Of a DNA stretch of 12,759 nucleotides, positions 1 through 5,678 are shown piece after piece. Under the pieces are notes generated by a model that saw only the letters and a program-made list of their open reading frames with translations, did not search any database and was not told the DNA's origin. Every line of letters starts with the position of its first letter. Position 1 is the stretch's first letter. The DNA is from Candidatus Omnitrophota bacterium. Lineage in GTDB: Bacteria > Ratteibacteria > UBA8468 > MWAK01. The DNA lies in the NCBI GenBank assembly GCA_018829455.1, contig JAHJUB010000161.1, forward strand, positions 1 through 12,759, read 5' to 3'. Both the position numbers and the translations under genes were made by a program.

Positions 1-207
1 ATCTATTACAACCAGGGTATATCCAAAGAAGGCTCAATTCTTGACGTAGGGGTGGACCAGAAGGTTTTGGAAAAGAAGGGGAATTCCTTTTATTACGGCG
101 ACCAGAACATAGGTCCGGGCCGGGAGCAGGCGCGTATTTATCTGAAAGAACATACGGAAGTAAGGGATAAGATTGAAGCGGAATTGCGGGCCAAAATAAA
201 TTCCTGA
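1..207 (+). CDS. recA: RecA recombinase, C-terminal fragment (5' end outside window)
   Basis: The frame is open from base 1 and ends at TGA 205-207, giving 68 residues. They read as the end of RecA: YNQGISKEGSILDVGV, then an EKKGNSFYYGDQNIGPGREQAR stretch (broken by the family as 'G-S/W-Y-Y-G...IG-GR-NAR'), then an acidic/basic helical tail ending RAKINS. In known RecA proteins this part follows the ATPase core and modulates DNA binding and filament behaviour. The Walker motifs and DNA-binding loops lie upstream of the window, so catalytic competence cannot be checked. The short charged tail is ordinary for the family. The gene is followed by a GTAGGGG hairpin and then htrA on the same strand. 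I see no separate promoter for htrA, so read-through is possible. The identification rests on motif recognition of the C-terminal domain. Confidence 0.9.
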   Translation: MYYNQGISKEGSILDVGVDQKVLEKKGNSFYYGDQNIGPGREQARIYLKEHTEVRDKIEAELRAKINS

Positions 208-221
208 TTTTCCTTGTTAAT

Positions 222-245
222 GTAGGGGTCGGATTTATCCGACCC
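222..245 (+). repeat. GTAGGGG-family hairpin, copy 1
   Basis: Head GTAGGGG (222-228), stem GGGTCGGA (226-233), loop TTTA, stem TCCGACCC (238-245). It lies between recA and htrA. The 8-bp stem is perfect. There is no T-run after it, so it is not a typical intrinsic terminator, although it could attenuate transcription or stabilise a 3' end. Matching copies lie at 1784-1807, 1810-1833 (inverted), 8682-8707 and 8748-8773. Confidence 0.85.
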
Positions 246-270
246 GCTCCGTAATGTGGGGGTGACATGC

Positions 271-276
271 AGGAGG
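271..276 (+). promoter_or_regulatory. Shine-Dalgarno sequence that fixes the htrA start
   Basis: AGGAGG lies five bases before ATG 282. An in-frame ATG at 267 sits upstream of this site and would place the SD inside the gene, so 282 is the better start. Confidence 0.85.
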
Positions 277-281
277 TGTTT

Positions 282-1787
282 ATGAAACGCAAGACAATTA
301 TTTGGAGAATTATTTTAACGGTTCTTTTTATCTTGACGGCCGGCTTCTCTTTCTGGGGAGGCAAGGCGCTGGCTGAAAAACAGTCCGGAAAAGCCGCGGT
401 ACCCCTTACCCTGGGTCAGGAGATTACTTCTCTGGAACAGGCGTCTGTCCGCGTGGCCGAAGTGGTTAATCCGGCCGTAGTCAACATCCGCACCACCCAG
501 AAAGTGGCAAGGTCGCAGAACCAGTTCGGGGATCTTTTTAACGACCCGTTTTTCCGGAGATTTTTCGGCGACATGCAGCCGCAGGAACCCAGGGAATATC
601 TGCGGCAGGCCCTGGGCAGCGGCGTTATTGTTTCGCCCGACGGCTACATCCTTACCAATAACCACGTGATTAAAGATGCCGCCGAAGTCAGGGTTAAACT
701 GCTGGATGGCCGCGAGTTTAACGCCAGGATAGTCGGCAAGGACGAAAAGACCGACCTCGCCCTGGCAAAAATTAATGCGGAAAATCTACCTTACGCCGTT
801 TTCGGCGATTCCTCTATGATAAAAGTAGGTCAGTGGGTAATGGCAATCGGAAATCCGTTTGGCCTTGAAGGTACGGTTACCGTCGGCGTGGTCAGCGCAA
901 CCGGCCGGCACCTGGGCATCAATCCGATTGAGAGTTTCATCCAGACGGATGCTTCCATTAACCAGGGAAACAGCGGCGGACCGTTGGTCAACCTGAAGGG
1001 CGAGGTAATCGGAATCAACACCGCCATCGTTGCCAGCGGACAGGGAATTGGTTTTGCCATTCCCTCCAATATGGCCCAGAGCGTCTTTGAGCAGATAAGA
1101 ACTTCCGGTAAAGTGGTGCGCGGCTACCTGGGAATTTCCATGCAGCCAATCGACCTTGAAATGGCGCAGGAGATGGGTTTGAAGCAGACCAACGGTGTTC
1201 TGGTTGCCAACGTCTATCCCGGTACGCCGGCTGAAAAAGCAAACCTGAAGCCGGGTGACGTAATCGTAAACGTCAATAACATTCCGGTCAAAGGTCCTGA
1301 TGATATTCAAAGCAGAATCGGCCGCGCCAAACCCGGCGATACGGTTGTGCTCCAGGTGATTCGCAACGGAAAGATGCTGGCGCCGATATCCGTACGTCTG
1401 GTGGAACAACCGGCGCAGATGGGCGCGGCGGCGCTCCGGCCGGGAGCGGCTCAGCCCGGAGAGGAGAAGATCTGGCGCGGAATGAAACTCGTAGACATCA
1501 CTCCCGATATCGCAAATAAACTGGGGCTTGCGGTCGCTTACGGAGTGGTGGTCGTTGATGTGTCCGCTTCCAGTCCGGCGGCCGGAAAACTGTCTCCGCA
1601 GAGCGTGATTTTAGAGGTGAACCGGCAAGCGATTAACAACCTTTCGGACTTCTTCCGGGTGGTTAAAGAAATTTCGGATTCAAAGTCGGCGATGGTGCGG
1701 GTATACGCCGGCGGTAATTACAAATATCTGATTATCCCCGGTAAACCCCCTAAATCCCCCTTGTCAGGGGGACTTCCAAAGTCGTAG
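282..1787 (+). CDS. htrA: HtrA/Deg periplasmic serine protease with two PDZ domains
   Basis: This 501-residue protein starts at ATG 282 behind a perfect SD. Residues 3-30 form a basic-then-hydrophobic segment that serves as signal or membrane anchor, putting the protease outside the inner membrane. The trypsin-like domain shows the triad: His128 in LTNNHVI, Asp158 in KTDLALAKI and Ser231 in NQGNSGGPL. PDZ1 covers about 275-370 (GYLGISMQ...GVLVANVYPGTPAEKA) and a shorter PDZ2 about 398-480. The family degrades or chaperones misfolded envelope proteins, often under stress control. The last 13 codons (1746-1784) do not belong to the PDZ fold: they are the translation of a CCCCCT...AGGGGG palindromic repeat. 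The TAG stop is the TAG of the adjoining GTAGGGG element. It converges on an ECF sigma gene, which suggests but does not prove a stress-response link. The length is normal for DegQ/DegP-like enzymes (about 450-500). Confidence 0.93.
   Translation: MKRKTIIWRIILTVLFILTAGFSFWGGKALAEKQSGKAAVPLTLGQEITSLEQASVRVAEVVNPAVVNIRTTQKVARSQNQFGDLFNDPFFRRFFGDMQPQEPREYLRQALGSGVIVSPDGYILTNNHVIKDAAEVRVKLLDGREFNARIVGKDEKTDLALAKINAENLPYAVFGDSSMIKVGQWVMAIGNPFGLEGTVTVGVVSATGRHLGINPIESFIQTDASINQGNSGGPLVNLKGEVIGINTAIVASGQGIGFAIPSNMAQSVFEQIRTSGKVVRGYLGISMQPIDLEMAQEMGLKQTNGVLVANVYPGTPAEKANLKPGDVIVNVNNIPVKGPDDIQSRIGRAKPGDTVVLQVIRNGKMLAPISVRLVEQPAQMGAAALRPGAAQPGEEKIWRGMKLVDITPDIANKLGLAVAYGVVVVDVSASSPAAGKLSPQSVILEVNRQAINNLSDFFRVVKEISDSKSAMVRVYAGGNYKYLIIPGKPPKSPLSGGLPKS
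1746..1775 (+). repeat. CCCCCT/AGGGGG palindromic repeat inside the 3' end of htrA
   Basis: A run CCCCCTAAATCCCCC leads into a hairpin: TCCCCCT (1755-1761), loop TGTC, AGGGGGA (1766-1772), followed by CTT. It is translated in frame as the tail PPKSPLSGGLPKS of HtrA. A related module (CCTCCCCC/GGGGGAGG) lies before fcl at 10145-10165. Confidence 0.8.
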
Positions 1788-1833
1788 GGGTCGGATTCAT
1801 CCGACCCGCGGGCTCGATGAATCGAGCCCCTAC
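1784..1833. repeat. Paired GTAGGGG hairpins between convergent htrA and sigma genes
   Basis: Two copies of one module stand head-out in inverted orientation. The first is GTAGGGG, stem TCGGA, loop TTCA, stem TCCGA, CCCGCG. On the other strand the second is GTAGGGG, stem CTCGA, loop TTCA, stem TCGAG, CCCGCG. The outer arms GTAGGGG (1784-1790) and CCCCTAC (1827-1833) pair. The TAG in the left arm is the htrA stop (1785-1787), and the TAG in the right arm, read on the minus strand, is the sigma-gene stop (1832-1830). Its position suggests a bidirectional 3'-end structure, although no T-tract follows. Confidence 0.88.
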
Positions 1834-2360
1834 AAAAATATCTTCCGCAGGAGATTTTTGGCTTTAAAGAGTCGCGATTTCACCGTTCCTTCGTTAACCT
1901 TTAACATATCCGCAATTTCCTGGTACGATAATTCTTCCAGATAGCGAAGGACAATAATTTCCTGGAATAAAGCGGGTAATCGGGCGATGCCTGCTCTTAT
2001 CCTTTCTTTTTTTTCATTTTCGGCAAACGATTCGGCCGCTGACGGCAAGCCGGGATAAGTAATTTTTACGCCTTCGGTAAGAGAAATGGTTATCTTCCGT
2101 TTTTTTCTTAACCTTTTATGGTGGAGGTTGAGGAGGATGCGATAGGCGTAGGTATAAATCCCGCTTTTTCCTTTAAAATTCGGTAAACTCCGGTAAAGCC
2201 CCAGGAAGGTTTCCTGCAGGAGGTCTCTGGCTTCTTCCCGCTCTCCGCAGAGGAAAAGAGCAACGCGGTAAAGCCGGGTTTCCAGGGAAGTAATAATCCG
2301 GCTAAATGCCTGCAAATCCCCGTTTTTTGCTTCTGTAACAAGCAAAGCTTCATCAGTCAT
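1830..2360 (-). CDS. ECF-type RNA polymerase sigma factor, no anti-sigma neighbour
   Basis: A 176-residue sigma-70 family protein with only the sigma2 and sigma4 regions, as in ECF factors. Region 2 spans about 20-88, with the EEARDLLQETFLGLYRSL helix (core binding) and the FKGKSGIYTYAYRILLN segment that contacts the -10. Region 4 spans about 122-175, with LPALFQEIIVLRYLEELSYQEIADML and the recognition helix EGTVKSRLFKAKNLLR. The linker between them is about 30 residues. It starts at ATG 2358-2360 behind AAGGGGGTG. ECF genes usually sit beside an anti-sigma gene. Here the downstream side is the convergent htrA and the upstream side is divergent fabH, so the gene is monocistronic. Its own promoter looks like a housekeeping TTGACA/TAAGAT type rather than an autoregulated AAC motif. 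The target regulon is unknown, and a role with htrA is a guess from position. Confidence 0.9.
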   Translation of the reverse strand: MTDEALLVTEAKNGDLQAFSRIITSLETRLYRVALFLCGEREEARDLLQETFLGLYRSLPNFKGKSGIYTYAYRILLNLHHKRLRKKRKITISLTEGVKITYPGLPSAAESFAENEKKERIRAGIARLPALFQEIIVLRYLEELSYQEIADMLKVNEGTVKSRLFKAKNLLRKIFL

Positions 2361-2373
2361 AACACCCCCTTAC

Positions 2374-2402
2374 ATCTTATCAATAAGAACCGCGTTTGTC
2401 AA
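2374..2402 (-). promoter_or_regulatory. Promoter of the sigma-factor gene
   Basis: On the minus strand, TTGACA (2402-2397), a 17-base spacer, then TAAGAT (2379-2374). The predicted start of transcription is near 2367, seven bases before the ATG at 2360, so the leader would be very short and would cut into the AAGGGGGTG ribosome site. The -35 shares bases with the fabH -35 on the other strand. Confidence 0.7.
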
Positions 2403-2425
2403 TCACGTCGGTTTTGGAGTATAAT
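2396..2425 (+). promoter_or_regulatory. Promoter of fabH, start codon almost at the +1
   Basis: TTGTCA (2396-2401), an 18-base spacer, then a consensus TATAAT (2420-2425). Transcription would begin near 2432, only about 4 bases before ATG 2436 (10 before ATG 2442). No Shine-Dalgarno sequence fits in that leader. Confidence 0.75.
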
Positions 2426-2435
2426 ATACCATAAG

Positions 2436-3410
2436 ATGGGGATGAGAATAGTCAGTACCGGGTCGTACCTGCCTCAAAAAGTTTTAACCAACGCGGACCT
2501 GGAAAAGATGGTTGAAACTTCTGATGAGTGGATTCGCACCCGGACCGGTGTTTCCGAACGAAGGATAGCGGCGCCGGAAGAGGCCGCATCCGACCTGGGA
2601 ATCCGCGCCGGCCGTTTGGCTCTGAAACGGGCTAATTTTCCACCCGAAAAGATTGACGCGGTAATTACCGCAACCATCACCGGCGATTATCATTTTCCGT
2701 CAACCGCCTGTATCATCCAGGAAGGGCTGGGCGCTGGCAATGCTTTCGCTTTTGATTTATCCGCGGCCTGTTCCGGCTTTCTTTACGGCCTGGTTTGCAG
2801 CCGCGGGCTGATTCTTTCCGGCCAGTGCCGGAACGTTTTGCTGATTGCCACAGAGACTATGAGCCGGGTAACCGACTATACTGACCGGGGCACCTGCGTT
2901 CTCCTGGGTGACGGCGCCGGAGCCGTTCTCCTGTCCGCCGACGAGAAAGACGCTGTTCTGGGCAGTTACCTGGCGTCTAACGGCAGTTACACTGACCTTC
3001 TTTTTATGCCGGCCGGCGGCGGACGGCAGCCGGCGAGTCGCGAGACCGTGGAAAAGCGTCTCCACTTCATGAAGATGGAGGGCCAGGCGCTTTTCAAAGT
3101 GGCGGTGCAATCAATGGTAGAGGCGGCCCGAAAGGCCCTGGAGCGGGCAAACGTAAGTTCAGAGGAAATTTCCCTGGTTATTCCGCACCAGGCAAACCTG
3201 CGTATCATTCAGGCGGTGGTTAAAAACCTTTCCCTGCCGATGGAAAAGGTTTTCCTGAACATTCAGAATTACGGAAATATGTCGGCGGCTTCGGTGGCGG
3301 TTGGTCTGGACGAAGCGGTTACCAGCGGTCAGGTAAAGGCCGGTGACCTGGCGCTCCTTTTCACTTTCGGCGCCGGTCTGACCTGGGCGGCCATGGTAAT
3401 CAGGTTGTAG
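2436..3410 (+). CDS. fabH: 3-oxoacyl-[acyl-carrier-protein] synthase III (KAS III)
   Basis: A 324-residue condensing enzyme of the thiolase fold that joins an acyl-CoA primer to malonyl-ACP to start type II fatty-acid synthesis in the cytoplasm. The full triad is visible: Cys112 in DLSAACSGFLYGL, His251 in IPHQANLRII and Asn281 in NIQNYGNMSAASV. The N-terminal STGSYLP and DEWIRTRTGV motifs are also typical, as is the C-terminal FGAGLTWAAMVIRL. Length matches the family (about 315-330). A second ATG at 2442 (MRIVSTGSYLP) aligns equally well with family starts, so the first two residues are uncertain. No other fab or plsX genes adjoin it, which is unusual because fabH often sits with plsX, fabD and fabG. 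The TAG stop lies in a palindrome (3408-3438). Confidence 0.95.
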   Translation: MGMRIVSTGSYLPQKVLTNADLEKMVETSDEWIRTRTGVSERRIAAPEEAASDLGIRAGRLALKRANFPPEKIDAVITATITGDYHFPSTACIIQEGLGAGNAFAFDLSAACSGFLYGLVCSRGLILSGQCRNVLLIATETMSRVTDYTDRGTCVLLGDGAGAVLLSADEKDAVLGSYLASNGSYTDLLFMPAGGGRQPASRETVEKRLHFMKMEGQALFKVAVQSMVEAARKALERANVSSEEISLVIPHQANLRIIQAVVKNLSLPMEKVFLNIQNYGNMSAASVAVGLDEAVTSGQVKAGDLALLFTFGAGLTWAAMVIRL

Positions 3411-3438
3411 TCGCCCGGCCGAGCTTGCTGGGCGACTA
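3408..3438 (+). repeat. TAGTCGCCC palindrome overlapping the fabH stop codon
   Basis: TAGTCGCCC (3408-3416) pairs with GGGCGACTA (3430-3438), a 9-bp perfect stem with a 13-base loop containing AGC-TT-GCT. The leading TAG is the stop codon of fabH. No T-run follows, so it is not a standard intrinsic terminator, but it could protect the 3' end of the message. Confidence 0.8.
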
Positions 3439-3455
3439 ACACTGCTATGCTGCCC

Positions 3456-3485
3456 TTGACAGGATTGATGTTCGGAAGATACAAT
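3456..3485 (+). promoter_or_regulatory. Promoter of the LysM-NlpC/P60 gene, near-leaderless
   Basis: Consensus TTGACA (3456-3461), an 18-base spacer, then TACAAT (3480-3485). Predicted +1 is near 3492, about four bases before ATG 3496. The bases before the ATG (AAAGAACAAA) hold no Shine-Dalgarno sequence. Confidence 0.75.
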
Positions 3486-3495
3486 AAAGAACAAA

Positions 3496-4401
3496 ATGAG
3501 ATATTTAAAATTATCCCTGATTGCAACTTTCCTGTTCCTTTTGCCGGTTTTGCTTTACGCCCAGCAGGAACACATCGTCGCTAAAGGGGAAAACCTTTAC
3601 CGTATCGCTAAAAACCATAATATTTCCGTTGCGGATTTAAAACGGCTTAATAACCTTTCCGGAAACCTTATTAACACGGGCCAGAAATTGATAGTCAGCA
3701 GTACGGAAGACGAAGAGAGCAGGGCATCTGAAGCCGGGTCGGTTTACCGCACCAAAAAGACATACCACCGGATTCGTAACGGGGACACCCTGTCCAAGAT
3801 TGCCCGCAAGTATGAAGTTACACTTACGGAACTGAAGCGTCTCAACCAGAACGTTTCTGATAACCGGCTTAAGATTAACAGCCGTCTTTTGGTCAAGGTT
3901 GACCGGGTTCGCGTGCCTTCGGTAACAGAACCAAGACTGGAGGTTGCCAACAATGTGCCGGAGGAAAGCACAAAATCCAGGCTGCCCAAAGGAATTTCGG
4001 TGGAAGGTGTTGCGGCGGACCTCCTGGACCGGGCGTTCTCCTTTCTGGATGTGCCGTACCGTCTGGGTGGATTCAGCAATTTGGGAATAGATTGTTCCGG
4101 CCTGGTTAAGAAGGCTTTCAGCGCTGTCGGAGTTGACCTTCCCCGGACAGCCAGGACCCAGTTTCTGGAAGGCACACCAATTCCCATCGCGGAGATTTCA
4201 CCCGGTGATTTACTCTTTTTCGCCAGGTCCAAAAACGGCCGGTATCCGTCACACGTGGCTATTTATCTGGGCAACGGTTTAATTCTGCATGCCAGCCGCG
4301 CTGCCCGTCGCGTAATTGTTGACAGTTTTGAATCGTCTGCTTACTTTAAGAGCCGCTGTCTCGGCGCCCGCCGTATTTTAACCGATTCCGAAAACCGGTA
4401 A
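3496..4401 (+). CDS. Secreted LysM-NlpC/P60 peptidoglycan hydrolase
   Basis: A 301-residue exported protein. Residues 1-22 are a signal peptide (basic start, hydrophobic core, LLYA before the likely cut). LysM 1 covers about 25-67 (HIVAKGENLYRIAKNHNIS...NTGQKLIV) and LysM 2 about 90-133 (HRIRNGDTLSKIARKYEVT...KINSRLLV); these repeats bind peptidoglycan glycan strands. A polar linker (135-170) leads to the NlpC/P60 domain (about 172-295), with catalytic Cys200 in GIDCSGLV, His253 in PSHVAIYLG and a third polar residue probably His265 in LILHASR. The family cleaves D-Glu-meso-DAP type peptide bonds, so a spore- or septum-type murein endopeptidase is likely. It sits between fabH and obg in the same direction, with its own promoter, and is separated from obg by a 100-bp palindromic element. 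There is no lipobox. Confidence 0.92.
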   Translation: MRYLKLSLIATFLFLLPVLLYAQQEHIVAKGENLYRIAKNHNISVADLKRLNNLSGNLINTGQKLIVSSTEDEESRASEAGSVYRTKKTYHRIRNGDTLSKIARKYEVTLTELKRLNQNVSDNRLKINSRLLVKVDRVRVPSVTEPRLEVANNVPEESTKSRLPKGISVEGVAADLLDRAFSFLDVPYRLGGFSNLGIDCSGLVKKAFSAVGVDLPRTARTQFLEGTPIPIAEISPGDLLFFARSKNGRYPSHVAIYLGNGLILHASRAARRVIVDSFESSAYFKSRCLGARRILTDSENR

Positions 4402-4424
4402 CCCTCACGTTATTTATTCAACTA

Positions 4425-4524
4425 TGTCATTGCGAGCCGTATTTTGGCGTGGCAATCCCAAAAGACGCCGTCCCCGCATGCAGTAGGCGGGGATTGCTTC
4501 GTCGCTTCGCTTCTCGCAATGACA
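4425..4524. repeat. 100-bp TGTCATTGCGAG palindromic element
   Basis: Perfect 12-bp terminal inverted repeats TGTCATTGCGAG (4425-4436) and CTCGCAATGACA (4513-4524). An inner pair GCAATCCC (4452-4459) and GGGATTGC (4490-4497) encloses a GC-rich centre. Elements with this TGTCATTGCGAG head are widespread in bacterial intergenic DNA. This one fills most of the gap between the hydrolase and obg and ends nine bases before the obg ATG. Confidence 0.9.
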
Positions 4525-4533
4525 ATACGGTTT

Positions 4534-5514
4534 ATGATTGATTACGTTGATATTTTTGTTTTCTCCGGTAAGGGCGGCGACGGGGCGGTTGCGTTCCGCC
4601 GCGAAAAATACGTCCCCCGCGGCGGACCTTCGGGCGGCGACGGCGGCGACGGCGGCTCGGTTATCATCAGGAGCGATGCTTCCGCAAACACTCTGATTAA
4701 TTTCCGCTACCAGCACCATTTTCGCGCTCAGCCCGGCGGAAATGGGCAAAAGAGTCAAAGAACAGGTTCGGATGGCGAGAACCTTGTGATAATGGTTCCA
4801 CCGGGAACGGTGGTTAAAACTAAAGATGGCACAATCATTGCCGACCTGGAGAAACTGGGGCAGGAAGTGATCGTGGCAAAGGGAGGTAAAGGAGGTTTTG
4901 GAAACGACCATTTTTCCACTGCAACCATGCAGACGCCCAGGTTTGCCAAAAAGGGAACCCCGAGCGAAGAAGCGCACCTTGTTCTGGAACTTAAGTTGAT
5001 TGCCGACGCCGGTCTGGTTGGCTATCCCAACAGCGGAAAATCAACACTGCTTTCCGTAATCTCCCGAAGTAAGCCCAAAATTGCGCCGTATCCTTTTACG
5101 ACCCTGGAACCATCACTGGGCCTGGTGCTTTTGGATGACGGCTATAGTTTTACGGCGGCGGATATCCCCGGGTTAATTGAAGGCGCCCACAAAGGGAAGG
5201 GCTTAGGCGACCGATTTCTGCGTCACATTGAAAGGACCCGGGTTATTTTGCACATGGTTGACCTTTCCGAGCCGGACCCGGTTGGAAGATATTGGAAAAT
5301 TCGCGAAGAATTAACGGGGTATGGCTGCGGCTTGGCCGAGAAACCGGAAATTATTGTGGCTAATAAGATTGATTTGCCGGAAACGAAGGAGAAACTAACT
5401 GTTTTTCAGGAAGAGATGGGGAAGTTTGGCAAACAGGTCTTTCCAATTTCAGCTATGCTCCGGAATGGTTTAAAACCCCTGCTTTACGCAACCGCTGAAA
5501 TCTTACGCAAATAA
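4534..5514 (+). CDS. obg: Obg-family GTPase (ribosome-associated), no OCT domain
   Basis: A 326-residue GTPase. The Obg fold fills about 1-157, with the glycine-rich SGKGGDGAVAFRREKYVPRG and GPSGGDGGDGG runs. The G domain spans about 158-326: Walker A GYPNSGKS (163-170), switch region TTLEP, DxxG as DIPG (210-213), NKID (277-280) and SAM (306-308). Obg binds the 50S subunit and links ribosome maturation to cell state. The C-terminal OCT domain of Bacillus-type Obg is absent; the protein ends just after the G domain. An in-frame ATG at 4444 would add 30 residues, but they are only the translation of the palindromic repeat, whereas MIDYVDIFVF at 4534 is the family start. No SD precedes 4534. 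Translation may depend on another signal or on a leaderless form. It converges on lysC. Confidence 0.95.
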   Translation: MIDYVDIFVFSGKGGDGAVAFRREKYVPRGGPSGGDGGDGGSVIIRSDASANTLINFRYQHHFRAQPGGNGQKSQRTGSDGENLVIMVPPGTVVKTKDGTIIADLEKLGQEVIVAKGGKGGFGNDHFSTATMQTPRFAKKGTPSEEAHLVLELKLIADAGLVGYPNSGKSTLLSVISRSKPKIAPYPFTTLEPSLGLVLLDDGYSFTAADIPGLIEGAHKGKGLGDRFLRHIERTRVILHMVDLSEPDPVGRYWKIREELTGYGCGLAEKPEIIVANKIDLPETKEKLTVFQEEMGKFGKQVFPISAMLRNGLKPLLYATAEILRK

Positions 5515-5524
5515 AAACTGAATA

Positions 5525-5670
5525 GGACGCAGATGTACGCAGAAACAGCAGGATAATGTTAAATGATAATTATTTGGAGTATTTTTAAAAATTCCCTAAG
5601 AGTATTTTAAAGTAATTCTATAAAGTAATCCTTAATCCGTATCTGCATTTATCCGCGGTAATCTGCGTCC
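5525..5670. repeat. GGACGCAGAT/ATCTGCGTCC inverted-repeat element between obg and lysC
   Basis: Terminal inverted repeats GGACGCAGAT (5525-5534) and ATCTGCGTCC (5661-5670) bound a 146-bp, mostly AT-rich segment. Near the right arm is TTTATCCGCGGTAATCTGCG, a motif that recurs in dispersed repeats of many bacteria. It fills the gap between the convergent obg and lysC genes. Confidence 0.75.
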
Positions 5671-5678
5671 GAAAGAAA

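Noticed and set aside
786..1409. Long minus-strand open frame opposite htrA (and similar ones opposite fabH, lysC, fcl and gmd)
   Set aside because: They are antisense shadows of well-supported genes with no ribosome site or recognisable protein.
1755..1830. Intrinsic terminators at the htrA/sigma junction and other hairpins
   Set aside because: The stems are strong, but none is followed by a T-run, so I list them as repeats rather than terminators.
4444..4533. 30-residue N-terminal extension of Obg
   Set aside because: These codons are the TGTCATTGCGAG repeat. Obg proteins start at the MIDYVDIFVF position.
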